In this document: positions 1 through 11,447 of the stretch, in pieces | Layout of the letters: each line of letters starts with the position of its first letter | Position numbering within the stretch: position 1 is the first letter of the stretch | Assembly: GCF_024138165.1 (NCBI RefSeq) | Contig: NZ_CP100001.1 | Coordinates: forward strand, 493,512-557,511 | Length of the DNA: 64,000 nucleotides | Direction of reading: 5' to 3' | Source of the DNA: Halorussus vallis | GTDB taxonomy: Archaea; Halobacteriota; Halobacteria; Halobacteriales; Haladaptataceae | The notes under the pieces: generated by a model | Told to the model about the DNA's origin: nothing | What the model saw: the letters and a program-made list of their open reading frames with translations, nothing else | Database searches by the model: none | Translations under genes and position numbers: made by a program

Positions 1-479
1 GAGTCGCTCGTTCGCTCGCGTTGCGGTCTGTGCTTGCCGACGACGGCCGTTCGAGTTACATTCCATGGGATAGTCCCTCACTGACCATGACTCGCGGTGT
101 CGTACATCACGCATGTCGTGAAATATCGTGATAAACGTTACGATTATTGGAATCGGTGGATACGGAATACGTTTACAGAACCGAGTCGAGTACGTAATCT
201 GTGTACGGTCAAAACGAATACGCGTCGGCGAGTCGCCGGAGGGCGCGGCCGCGTCGAGCGCCGGACTCGTCTCGTATCTGACGATACCGAGAGAAAATAA
301 CCGATTTCGTTTTGAATTATAGTCTGTCAACGTTATCTGTAAATGGGTCGTTTCGCGGAAACCGTCTCGGATACAGAGAAACGTGGATTTTGACACTCTC
401 GGGGCCTCCGAGGACGGCCGCTCTTTTCGAACGGTGTCCTTCCGTAACTCTTAATCGTTTTAGTACACACAATCTGTGT
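1..479. other. non-coding stretch before the first gene
   Basis: I see no convincing gene here; the open frames are short and have no recognisable or haloarchaeal-like acidic composition. The stretch is AT-richer than the genes. Its last part carries a TATA-like TTTTAGTA around 456-463 and an inverted repeat TACACA-5-TGTGTA at 464-480 that touches the start codon of the next gene. Confidence 0.5.
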
Positions 480-1133
480 ATGGCGAGTCCCAGTGACGAC
501 ACCGAATCCGAGCGAAGCCTCACCTACTCCCCCGACCGGGGCAGGGGCATCCTCACCCCGAGCGACCGCGAGTTCCTCCTCGAACGCAAGACCGACTACA
601 CCGAACACTCCAAGAAGCAGAAGCGAAACCGAATCCGGCGGCGCATCCGGAACGCCATCCTCGACTTCTCGATCATCTTCGAGCATCTGGAGGACCGGGA
701 CCGCGAAACCGTGTTCAACCCCGATGACGACGCCCGGGACGCCTACACCCAGGGTATCACCGACATGCTCGCGTTCCTCCACCTCGGGACGATGGGCTAC
801 TACACCCCGTTCAAGGACATGCTCGCCCAGGGGGTCAACAAGGCCGAACAGGAACTGGCGGGGTCGGACTATCGGATGGTGACCGTCGACTTCAACGTCG
901 ACCCCGTCGGTCAGATCGACGTCGACGCGGTGATAGACAAACTGGAGTTCGGCGACTACGAGGAGGTCACCGACGAGGAACTCCGGGCGTTCGTCCGCCT
1001 GCTCTCGGAGTCCGAGGAGTTCTCGGCGACCTCCATCCGCTCGGAGATGAAAGAACAGATGACCGAGTTCATCGAGCGGGTCAACGCCGCGACCGAACAA
1101 CGCGACCAGCGCATCGAGGAACTCAACGACTGA
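480..1133 (+). CDS. conserved haloarchaeal hypothetical protein
   Basis: This 217-residue acidic soluble protein has no function I can name. The N-terminal 60 residues are charged and rich in Arg/Lys (around 35-60). The middle contains an aromatic, helix-like stretch near 95-120, and the C-terminus is a strongly charged helix that could be a coiled coil. I chose the ATG at 480 rather than an earlier in-frame one. Composition becomes haloarchaeal exactly there, and a TATA-like box lies about 24 bases upstream, which fits a leaderless mRNA. An inverted repeat overlaps the start codon and could be an operator. The next gene is convergent. Confidence 0.75.
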   Translation: MASPSDDTESERSLTYSPDRGRGILTPSDREFLLERKTDYTEHSKKQKRNRIRRRIRNAILDFSIIFEHLEDRDRETVFNPDDDARDAYTQGITDMLAFLHLGTMGYYTPFKDMLAQGVNKAEQELAGSDYRMVTVDFNVDPVGQIDVDAVIDKLEFGDYEEVTDEELRAFVRLLSESEEFSATSIRSEMKEQMTEFIERVNAATEQRDQRIEELND

Positions 1134-1184
1134 GGCGTGGTCGCAGTTCACCACCGTCCGAGTCCGGAAATTCGGTCGCGAGGC

Positions 1185-1946
1185 TCACCCGCTCTCGTAG
1201 CCGCCGTCGACCACCAGCCCGTGGCCGGTCACCCACGACGCGTGGTCCGAGAGGAGGAAGGCGACGCAGTCGGCGACCTCCTCCGGTTCGCCCAGTCGCT
1301 TGAGCGGGTACTGTTTCTCCATCTGCTCGCGGGCCCGCTCGGGGTCCTCCCGCTCCGCGAAGTACCGGTCGGTCAACGGCGTGTCCACGAAGCCCGGACA
1401 GACGGCGTTCACCCGGACGCCGCGCGGCCCGGCCTCCTGGGCGGCCGCGCGCGTGAAGTTCAGCACCGCGCCCTTCGTCAGCGAGTACACCGACTGGCGG
1501 GGCAGGCCGAGTTTGCCCGCTATCGAGGACATGTTGACGATGGAGCCGTGACCCTGCTCCTTCAGTAGCGGCAGGGCGGCGTGACAGCAGTTCCACACGC
1601 CGTTGACGTTGACGTCCACCACGAAGTCGCGGACGCTCTCGTCGACGTCCTCGATGAACTCGCCGGGGTGACCTACGCCGGCGTTGTTGAAGAGTCCGTC
1701 CAGTCCGTACTCCTCGTGGGCGGCCTCGACGACGCTCGCCACCTGCTCGGGGTCAGTCACGTCGAGTTCGTGCGCCTCCGCGTCGCCGCCGTCGGCGCGG
1801 ACCGTCTCCGCGACTTCCTCCGCACCGGGCGCGTCGACGTCCGTGACGATCACTCGCGCGCCGTACTCGCCGCAGCGTTTGGCGGTCGCTTCGCCGATTC
1901 CCGAGCCGGCACCCGTGACGAGCACCGTCTTGCCATCGAGTCGCAT
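1185..1946 (-). CDS. SDR family NAD(P)-dependent oxidoreductase
   Basis: A classical short-chain dehydrogenase of 253 residues, the usual length. The Rossmann dinucleotide motif TGAGSGIG is at residues 11-18, NNAG at 87-90, the catalytic Ser at 140/141, and the YxxxK pair at Tyr154 and Lys158. Asp36 at the end of the second strand favours NAD over NADP in this family. The C-terminal GxxxVVDGG-type ending is also typical. Many relatives are 3-oxoacyl-ACP reductase-like or sugar/alcohol dehydrogenases, so the substrate cannot be read from sequence. It is transcribed toward the convergent gene at 480-1133 and has no clear operon partner. Confidence 0.93.
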   Translation of the reverse strand: MRLDGKTVLVTGAGSGIGEATAKRCGEYGARVIVTDVDAPGAEEVAETVRADGGDAEAHELDVTDPEQVASVVEAAHEEYGLDGLFNNAGVGHPGEFIEDVDESVRDFVVDVNVNGVWNCCHAALPLLKEQGHGSIVNMSSIAGKLGLPRQSVYSLTKGAVLNFTRAAAQEAGPRGVRVNAVCPGFVDTPLTDRYFAEREDPERAREQMEKQYPLKRLGEPEEVADCVAFLLSDHASWVTGHGLVVDGGYESG

Positions 1947-2079
1947 ACGTGGCCTACGGACCCCCGTCCCATAACTTTGGAACTCGAAACGACCGACACC
2001 CCGGTCCGCACGGGCGCTCGCGGGCCGTCTAACTCGGCCGTGCAGAAAAGACTGTGTGAAAAGCCCGGGTCGCCGACCG

Positions 2080-2469
2080 TCAGCCCAGATAGGCCACGGC
2101 GTCCATCTCGACCCGCACGTCGCCAGGAAGCCGCGAAACCTCGACGCAGACCCGGGCGGGCGGGTCGTCGTCGAACCGCGCGCCGTAGGCGTCGTTGACC
2201 CGGTCGTAGTCGTCCAGGTCGGTGATGTAGACGCTCACCTTCACCACGTCCTCGAGTCCGTCGCCGCCGGCCTCCGAGACCACGGCGGCCACGTTGTCGA
2301 GTACGCGGTCGGTCTGGGCCCGCACGTCGCCCTCGACCTCCTCGCCGGTCTCGGGGTCGACGGGGCCGTAGCCCGAGACGTAGAGGGTGTCGCCGGCCCG
2401 GACGCCCTGCGAGTAGGGGTTGTCGTTGCGCGGTGCGTCGTCCGTGACGATTCTGTCGGTTTCGCTCAT
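2080..2469 (-). CDS. RidA family enamine/imine deaminase
   Basis: A 129-residue RidA/YjgF-type protein. RidA proteins hydrolyse reactive enamine/imine intermediates released by PLP enzymes. The family signature is visible: NPYSQGV near 17-23, SGYGPVDPETGE near 32-43, Arg106 in PPARVCVEV (matching the substrate-carboxylate Arg of E. coli RidA), and Glu121 in VRVEMDAVA. It lies 47 bases downstream of a class III aminotransferase on the same strand, so the two probably form one operon. That fits removal of imine by-products of that PLP enzyme. Confidence 0.92.
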   Translation of the reverse strand: MSETDRIVTDDAPRNDNPYSQGVRAGDTLYVSGYGPVDPETGEEVEGDVRAQTDRVLDNVAAVVSEAGGDGLEDVVKVSVYITDLDDYDRVNDAYGARFDDDPPARVCVEVSRLPGDVRVEMDAVAYLG

Positions 2470-2516
2470 AGAAGGTGAGTCGGTGGGTCGTTCGTCGCGA
2501 GTCGTTCGTTCGTCGG

Positions 2517-3899
2517 TCAGGCGGTCTGGCTCCGTCTCGCCCCGGCTTCGCGGACGGCCTCCGCGATGACCTCCATCGCGGTTTCGGTCAGTTCGCGGGT
2601 GATGACCAGCGGCGGGAGGAGTCGCAGGACGTTGCCGTGGCGGCCCGCCTTCCAGACGAGGACGCCGTGTTCGAAGCAGTAGTCCTGGATCTCGTCGACG
2701 GTGTCGCCGTCGGGGTCGCCGTTCTCGTCGACGAACTCGGCGCCGACGAACAAGCCCTTGCCCCGGACCTCGCCGATTCGGCCGGTTTCCTCACCCACCT
2801 CGCGTAGGCGGTCGCGGATGTACTCGCCCAGTTCCCGGCCGTGGGCCAGCAGGTCGTGGTCCTGTATGTACTCGATTGCGTGCGACCCCGCGCGCATCGC
2901 GACCACGTGCCCGCGGTACGTGCCCGCGTGGTCGCCCGACCCCCACGTGTCGAGGTCCTCGTGGTACATCGTCGCCGACAGCGGGAAGCCGACGCCGCCC
3001 AGCGCCTTCGCCGAAGTCATCGCGTCGGGCGTGACGTCGTACCACTCGCTGGCCCACCACTCGCCGGTGCGACCGAATCCGCTCTGTATCTCGTCGAAGA
3101 CCAGCGTCACGTCGTTGTCGTCGGCCAGGTCGCGCAGGCCCGAGAGGAATCCCTCCGGGGGCGTGACGATGCCGCCCTCGCCCTGGATGGGTTCGACGAC
3201 GATGCCCGCCGGGTTGGCGAGGCCGCCGTACGGGTCTTCGAGGATGGCCTGGACCTCTTCGAGCGCGCGGTCGACCGCCTCCTGGGGACTCTTGTCCTGA
3301 CGGAAGGGATCGGGATACGGCGCGTGGGTCACGTCCGACAGCAGCGGGGTGTAGTGGCCCTTGAACTTCTTGTTGCCGGTGAGGCTCATCGCGCCGCTGG
3401 TCGCGCCGTGGTAGGCCCCGCGGAAGGCGATGAGTCCGTCGCCGCCCGAATTGTACTTCGAGAGCTTGATGGCCGCCTCGATGGCGTCGCTCCCGGTCGG
3501 ACCGCCGAACACGACCTTGTTGTTCCCCCGGAGGCCCTCGGGCGCGATATCGTCGAGCTTCTCGATGAGTTCGAGTCTGGCCTCCGTCGGGAAGTCGACG
3601 GTGTGGACGAGTTTGTCGGCCTGCTCGTGGACCGCCTCCATCACGTACGGGTTGGCGTGACCCACGTTCAGTACGCCGATGCCGGCGAACATGTCGATGA
3701 ACGTGTTCCCGTCGACGTCCCGTACTGTCGCTCCCTTCCCCTCGTCGAAAGCGACCGGGATGTCCTCCGGGTACGCGACGGCGCTGCTGTCGATTTCGCG
3801 CTGTTTTTCGAGGAGCCGTCGGGAGTTCGGTCCCGGGACGGCGTCCACGCTCGGCGCTTCGTCGTAGTGCAGTTCGTCGATGGGTGGTCCCGCTGTCAT
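2517..3899 (-). CDS. class III PLP-dependent aminotransferase
   Basis: A fold-type I, class III aminotransferase of 460 residues (GABA/ornithine/diaminobutyrate group). Numbered from this start, the cofactor-binding segment [11 protein letters not shown] is near 269-279 and the PLP lysine is Lys298 in TSAKALGG. Substrate specificity is not readable: 4-aminobutyrate transaminase is the default label, but archaeal relatives include amino-acid racemases. I chose the second ATG (3899). The TATA-like TTATTTATG at about 3922-3930 would put the transcript start near 3901, so the in-frame ATG at 3911 would lie upstream of the mRNA. It is probably cotranscribed with the RidA gene that follows. Confidence 0.92.
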   Translation of the reverse strand: MTAGPPIDELHYDEAPSVDAVPGPNSRRLLEKQREIDSSAVAYPEDIPVAFDEGKGATVRDVDGNTFIDMFAGIGVLNVGHANPYVMEAVHEQADKLVHTVDFPTEARLELIEKLDDIAPEGLRGNNKVVFGGPTGSDAIEAAIKLSKYNSGGDGLIAFRGAYHGATSGAMSLTGNKKFKGHYTPLLSDVTHAPYPDPFRQDKSPQEAVDRALEEVQAILEDPYGGLANPAGIVVEPIQGEGGIVTPPEGFLSGLRDLADDNDVTLVFDEIQSGFGRTGEWWASEWYDVTPDAMTSAKALGGVGFPLSATMYHEDLDTWGSGDHAGTYRGHVVAMRAGSHAIEYIQDHDLLAHGRELGEYIRDRLREVGEETGRIGEVRGKGLFVGAEFVDENGDPDGDTVDEIQDYCFEHGVLVWKAGRHGNVLRLLPPLVITRELTETAMEVIAEAVREAGARRSQTA

Positions 3900-3918
3900 A
3901 CGTGAACGCATGTGAAAC

Positions 3919-3935
3919 AGTCATAAATAACTTAT
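3919..3935 (-). promoter_or_regulatory. TATA-box promoter of the aminotransferase-RidA operon
   Basis: Read on the minus strand this is AAGTTATTTATGA, a good archaeal TATA-like box. The start codon used for the aminotransferase is about 27 bases downstream, typical of a leaderless haloarchaeal transcript. Confidence 0.5.
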
Positions 3936-3939
3936 CCAC

Positions 3940-4215
3940 GATTTCCATTCAATGCGTACACAATAATCGGTTTCATCGTGGTTACGATTTCGACCTCACG
4001 AGTACGGTACGGGCGATACCCACCGTCGGATTCGGCACTCTTCGTCCGACGGTAGCGTTCGTATCCCGAAGACGAACTGCTCCCGATGACGTTCCAGGTG
4101 TGTTCGTTCGAGACGGTTTCCGTCGTCTGGACCGTTCGGTACCGAACCGCTTCGATGCCGGCGCCGTGCATCGCCGTAACGTGGGTGAGAAGGGCTGTCG
4201 ATGAGCCTCGCAATC
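3940..4215. other. non-coding spacer upstream of the rRNA operon
   Basis: AT-richer intergenic DNA between the divergent aminotransferase operon and the rRNA promoters. I see no gene or RNA signature, and the short open frames are unconvincing. Confidence 0.45.
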
Positions 4216-4221
4216 GTCAGG

Positions 4222-4251
4222 CTTTAATTAGTCGGGTGCATCGGATAGAAT
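4222..4251 (+). promoter_or_regulatory. rRNA operon promoter P1 (distal)
   Basis: The box CTTTAATTA at 4222-4230 matches the haloarchaeal TATA consensus, with a start point expected near 4251. It is the first of three promoters in tandem ahead of the 16S gene, an arrangement common in haloarchaeal rrn operons. It is not part of the repeated promoter-hairpin unit seen at P2 and P3. Confidence 0.5.
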
Positions 4252-4340
4252 GGATGCGGCGCTCCGGGGGCGTTCCCCCACGGAGTGGACAAGGGACGGA
4301 GTTGCCCGGGGCGTGCGAATCTCGCACATCCTCGGCGGGC

Positions 4341-4410
4341 TTCGACGCCCTTAAGTAAGGTCGTCTCCTACGACTATATCCGAAGAACCACCGTCGGTCG
4401 GCGACGGTGG
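4341..4410 (+). promoter_or_regulatory. rRNA operon promoter P2 with downstream hairpin
   Basis: TTCGACGC is followed by the box CCTTAAGTA (4349-4357), then TCGTCTCCTACGA and TATATCCG. A perfect 9-bp hairpin with loop GTCGG follows at 4388-4410. The unit is repeated 88 bases downstream as P3 with near-identical box, initiator region and hairpin position, so promoter and hairpin seem to have been duplicated together. Confidence 0.65.
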
Positions 4411-4425
4411 GCGGATATCGAGGCC

Positions 4426-4500
4426 GGTTCGAAGGCCTTATGTAGGAATCGTCCCTTACGATCATATCCGCACGAGTCATCGCCGGTCGTCGGCGATGAC
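4426..4500 (+). promoter_or_regulatory. rRNA operon promoter P3 with downstream hairpin
   Basis: Second copy of the P2 unit: GGTTCGAAGG, box CCTTATGTA (4436-4444), ATCGTCCCTTACGA, CATATCCG, then a perfect 10-bp hairpin with loop GTCGT at 4476-4500. The hairpin arms differ in sequence from the P2 hairpin while pairing is kept. That indicates selection on structure rather than on sequence. Confidence 0.65.
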
Positions 4501-4554
4501 AGGACATGAGGATTCCACCCCTGCGGTCAGCCGTACACGATGGGATCTGATGTT

Positions 4555-4604
4555 AGCCCTGGTAGTTCGGTGACACCTGGTCGGTTCCGATCGGTGTCGT
4601 CGAA
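4555..4604 (+). other. 16S processing stem, 5' arm (bulge-helix-bulge)
   Basis: This arm pairs with 6207-6257 across the 16S gene. Helices are 4555-4568 with 6244-6257 (14 bp), 4569-4572 with 6237-6240 (4 bp), 4576-4584 with 6228-6236 (9 bp), and 4593-4604 with 6207-6218 (12 bp). The 3-base bulges ACA (4573-4575) and TTT (6241-6243) flank the 4-bp helix. This is the exact bulge-helix-bulge geometry cut by the archaeal splicing endonuclease EndA to release pre-16S. Confidence 0.9.
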
Positions 4605-4668
4605 CTGACGGACATTAGCATTATACCTTCCGCCAGAAACCCACCGAGCCATTACGTGCTCGGCAACC

Positions 4669-6140
<1,472 letters not shown>

Positions 6141-6206
6141 AAAGACCGAGACCGGGCCGACGCGCCCGGCTCACAATGGCCGTCGCTTTCGCGACGGCCG
6201 GGTGAC

Positions 6207-6257
6207 TTCGACGACACCCATTCGGTGCCGACCAGGCACCTTTGAACTACCAGGGCT
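6207..6257 (+). other. 16S processing stem, 3' arm (bulge-helix-bulge)
   Basis: Complementary to 4555-4604. The bulge TTT at 6241-6243 lies opposite and 4 bp away from ACA at 4573-4575, giving a canonical bulge-helix-bulge. It begins 66 bases after the end of 16S. Confidence 0.9.
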
Positions 6258-6261
6258 ACGT

Positions 6262-6280
6262 TCCTCCCCCAAGGGGAGGA
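6262..6280 (+). other. hairpin in the 16S-23S spacer
   Basis: TCCTCCCC and GGGGAGGA pair around a very short C-A-A loop, directly after the 16S processing stem and just before the tRNA-like fold. It may be a spacer-stabilising or processing element. No known motif is recognised. Confidence 0.4.
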
Positions 6281-6281
6281 C

Positions 6282-6345
6282 AGACCTCGCTCGGCGGGAG
6301 CGTCGCTGCTACGCAGTGATTTCAGGTTCGACTCCTGAGAGGTCC
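6282..6345 (+). other. tRNA-like fold in place of spacer tRNA-Ala
   Basis: This 64-base segment folds as a compact cloverleaf: acceptor AGACCTC/GAGGTCC (6 of 7 pairs), D stem GCTC/GAGC with a 5-base loop, anticodon stem TCGCT/AGTGA with 7-base loop GCTACGC, a 2-base variable region, and T stem TCAGG/CCTGA with canonical loop TTCGACT. It lacks positions 8-9 and has C instead of the invariant U33, so it is unlikely to be a working tRNA. Haloarchaeal operons normally carry tRNA-Ala(UGC) here, and none is found in this spacer. It is either a decayed tRNA or a tRNA mimic serving RNase P/tRNase Z processing. Confidence 0.55.
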
Positions 6346-6465
6346 GTAACTCGGGACGGGACGGCCGTTCCGGACTAACCGATGCACCACCTCGTGAAAG
6401 CGTGGGTGGGAAGGGTTCGACGCACGCTCCCGGCCACCTCCGGGACGTGGCGATGACGACCGTGT

Positions 6466-6506
6466 GTAAGTGCAATCCAGACGTCCACTGGACTCGATTC
6501 ATCGGG
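6466..6506 (+). other. 23S processing stem, 5' arm (bulge-helix-bulge)
   Basis: Pairs with 9457-9498. Helices are 6466-6480 with 9484-9498 (15 bp), ACGT 6481-6484 with GCGT 9477-9480 (4 bp), and 6488-6506 with 9457-9476. The 3-base bulges CCA (6485-6487) and TAA (9481-9483) flank the 4-bp helix. This is the canonical EndA site for release of pre-23S. Confidence 0.9.
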
Positions 6507-6527
6507 TCACAGTGTGATTCCAACAGC

Positions 6528-9440
<2,913 letters not shown>

Positions 9441-9456
9441 TTCATACCGCACTGCG

Positions 9457-9498
9457 CCCGATTGAATCGGGTCCAGGCGTTAACTGGATTGCACTTAC
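9457..9498 (+). other. 23S processing stem, 3' arm (bulge-helix-bulge)
   Basis: Complementary to 6466-6506. The TAA bulge at 9481-9483 and the 4-bp helix GCGT complete the bulge-helix-bulge motif. It separates mature 23S from the 5S leader. Confidence 0.9.
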
Positions 9499-9520
9499 AT
9501 TACGGTCGTTCGTCGAACTA

Positions 9521-9565
9521 CCGACGGTTGGTACCTGTAATGCGGTTCGATTCCGCATGTCGGCG
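9521..9565 (+). other. mini-tRNA-like 5S leader element
   Basis: CCGAC (9521-9525) pairs with GTCGG (9559-9563) as a short acceptor stem, and TGCGG-TTCGATT-CCGCA (9541-9557) is a perfect T arm with the canonical 7-base loop. The fold ends one or two bases before the 5S 5' end. In Haloferax volcanii the 5S 5' end is matured in vitro by tRNase Z, which recognises a tRNA-like structure upstream of 5S, and this element fits that role precisely. Confidence 0.75.
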
Positions 9566-9688
9566 TTAAGGCGGCCATAGCGGCGGGGTCACTCCCGTAC
9601 CCATCCCGAACACGGAAGATAAGCCCGCCAGCGTTCCGGCGAGTACTGGAGTGCGCGAGCCTCTGGGAAATTCGGTTCGCCGCCTACC
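9566..9688 (+). rRNA. 5S ribosomal RNA
   Basis: Starts TTAAGGCGGCCATAGCGG and includes CCCGTACCCATCCCGAACACGG-type loop B/C sequence, CGAGTACTGGAGTGCGCGAG and the closing GGTTCGCCGCC. It is very close to the Haloarcula 5S sequence. The two ends pair in helix I (GGCGGC/GCCGCC). Length about 122 bases. No tRNA-Cys follows, although one often does in haloarchaeal operons. Confidence 0.97.
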
Positions 9689-9703
9689 ACTCATACTTCA
9701 TCA

Positions 9704-9737
9704 AAAGCCCCACAGAGCCCGTGCTCTGTGGGGCTTT
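9704..9737 (+). terminator. rRNA operon terminator hairpin
   Basis: AAAGCCCCACAGAGC and GCTCTGTGGGGCTTT form a perfect 15-bp stem with a 4-base loop, about 15 bases after 5S. The arms end in A3/T3 so T residues follow the GC part of the stem on both strands. It is the only strong hairpin after 5S and marks the operon end. Confidence 0.8.
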
Positions 9738-9739
9738 CT

Positions 9740-10098
9740 GCATTTATATCGGAGAGCCGACGGCTCGCGCGCCGGCGCTGACGCGCCGCCGCGCTCGCCT
9801 CGACCGCCAGTACGGACTCGACGAGCGATCGCTCTCCGAGCCGACGACTGCGACGAAACGCGAGAACCGGCAACCGTGCGTTGGCGGCGTTCCATCGGCG
9901 CTTTCGCTCGGTCGTGATGGCCCGCGTAACCGTCGGTCGACCGTCTCGGACGGCGACCGACGGCGCCTCGACGCACGTTCGAACGCCGGTATCCGAGTCG
10001 GTCGGCTAGCGCGGCGTCTCGGCCCTCGATTCGAAACCGACCGTGCGCGCCGAAAAGACGTCCCCTCACCCCGTCCGGGCGCGTGTCCGGCGGGTCGC
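9740..10098. other. non-coding or remnant DNA between rRNA operon and broken halocyanin
   Basis: Long open frames exist on both strands, but they are Arg- and Ser-rich shadows without the acidic haloarchaeal composition. The part next to 10100 may be the eroded 3' end of the halocyanin locus. I see no intact gene. Confidence 0.45.
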
Positions 10099-10099
10099 T

Positions 10100-10660
10100 C
10101 GGCCGCGGCGTCGGACTTTCCACTGCGCCGACCGAACAGGAACGCGACGAACGCGAGCGGTGAGAGCACCCCGAGCAGGACGCTCCCGCCGACGGCGGCC
10201 GTCCCGGGCGAGAGGTTCCGCCGAAACGCAATCCGGCTGCGCCTCCCGACCGACGTCGCCGACGACCACCGCGCCCTTCATCCCCATCGGTTCGTGGAGG
10301 ACGCAGGCGTACTTGGCCACCCCGTCCGCCTCGAACGTCTGCTCGAGGGTGTGGCCTGCGTCGCCGGTCATCTCGCTCCCGAACGACCCGTCTTCGACGG
10401 CGACGTTGTGACTACCACCTTCGCCGGACCACTTCCAGATGACCGTCGTCTCGGGGTCGACGCGTACGGCCGCAGGTTCGAACGCGAACGACCCGCCGTT
10501 ACCGCCGTCACACCGACAGTCACCGTCACTTCGGACTTGCCGGTTTCGTCGACGACGCCGTCGTAGTTGGTGGTGTTCTCGAACCAGATGTCGAGGTCAC
10601 CACCACCGTTCGCGGTCGTCACGTCGACCGTCGCGGACGCAGCGGCGGTCGCCGCGGTGG
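10100..10660 (-). pseudogene. broken halocyanin (blue copper protein)
   Basis: Three consecutive pieces in different frames together read as a halocyanin. Piece 1 (about 10660-10515) has a domain start with VDVTTANGGG and NYDGVVDETG. Piece 2 (about 10530-10230) contains SFAFEPAAVRVDP, SHNV, YACVLHEP and MGMKGAVVVGD, the four copper ligands His, Cys, His, Met. Piece 3 (about 10210-10100) has a C-terminal membrane anchor LLGVLSPLAFVAFLFGRRS. One base is missing near 10512 and a second shift lies near 10220. No signal peptide or start is left at the 5' end, where the next gene begins. Halocyanins carry electrons on the outer membrane face, and this copy should be inactive. Confidence 0.8.
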
Positions 10661-10735
10661 GGTTTCGGGCCGACTCCGGCCGGTTCGGATCCGAGTCGAA
10701 CGAGTTATGTGTCGGCTTCGGAAACCAACGGACGA

Positions 10736-11113
10736 ATGGTGCGCGACCCGGCGATCGTCGAGGACGCACCCGACCTGCAGGACGTCCTCGATGCGCTGGA
10801 CGACCCGAACTGTCGAGCCATCGTGCGACAACTCGACGAACCCATGACGGCGAGCGAACTCGCCGACGCGACCGACATTCCGCTCTCGACGGTCTACCGC
10901 AAGGTGGACCTGCTCAGCGAGGCGTCGCTGCTCGCGGAACTGACCGAGGTGCGAAGCGACGGTCACCACACGACCCGCTACACGCTCGACTTCGAGTCGG
11001 TCACGCTCGCGCTCACCGACGACCGGGAGTTCGCCGTCGCCATCGACCGGCCACCCCGAAGCACCGAGGAGCGCTTGGCCGACATGTGGTCGGAGGTGCG
11101 CAAAGAAACATGA
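10736..11113 (+). CDS. winged-helix transcriptional regulator
   Basis: A 125-residue acidic DNA-binding protein. The wHTH spans about 12-75: AIVRQLDEPMTASELADAT is helix 1-2, and DIPLSTVYRKVDLLSEASLL is the recognition helix followed by the wing. No ligand domain is present. The ATG at 10736 is about 30 bases after a TATA-like GAGTTATGT, which suits a leaderless start. It overlaps the next gene by ATGA, so the two are translationally coupled. Such HTH plus small membrane protein pairs recur in haloarchaea. Its 5' side abuts the broken halocyanin on the opposite strand. Confidence 0.85.
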   Translation: MVRDPAIVEDAPDLQDVLDALDDPNCRAIVRQLDEPMTASELADATDIPLSTVYRKVDLLSEASLLAELTEVRSDGHHTTRYTLDFESVTLALTDDREFAVAIDRPPRSTEERLADMWSEVRKET

Positions 11114-11385
11114 ATTACGTTACGACCCTCGTCGTCATCCTGAAGACGATAACGCTACTGCTCGGCGGACTCATCAGTTACTTCACGTACAAGGCCTACC
11201 GGCGGACGGGGTCGCGGTCGCTCCGGGCGCTCTCGGTCGGGTTCGGCGTCGTGACGCTCGGCGCGTTCCTGGCGGGCGTCGCCGACCAGGGACTCGGCAT
11301 CGACCGGTCGGCCGTCCTCATCATCGAGAGCGCGCTGACCGCGACCGGGTTCGCGGTCATCACCTACTCGCTGTACGTCGAGTAG
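11110..11385 (+). CDS. small three-helix membrane protein
   Basis: A 91-residue membrane protein with predicted helices at about 5-25 (VVILKTITLLLGGLISYFTY), 40-60 (ALSVGFGVVTLGAFLAGVAD) and 67-89. A basic loop KAYRRTGSRSLR lies between helices 1 and 2. It shares ATGA with the upstream regulator. I think it belongs to a haloarchaeal family found beside HTH regulators (DUF7521-like), but that name is from memory. It could be a membrane-bound sensor or partner for the regulator; the sequence itself gives no function. Confidence 0.8.
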   Translation: MNYVTTLVVILKTITLLLGGLISYFTYKAYRRTGSRSLRALSVGFGVVTLGAFLAGVADQGLGIDRSAVLIIESALTATGFAVITYSLYVE

Positions 11386-11447
11386 GCCGACCGACGCGGT
11401 TGCCGACCGCCGCGGCGGTCGGCAACCGCGACGCCGTCGCCGAGAGG

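Noticed and set aside
6303..6319. functional tRNA-Val(UAC) in the spacer
   Set aside because: The anticodon loop lacks U33 and the fold lacks positions 8-9; acceptor has a mismatch at the first pair. I report it only as a tRNA-like fold.
9701..10231. 176-codon minus-strand frame after the rRNA terminator
   Set aside because: Partly the wrong frame of the broken halocyanin; no independent coding signal.
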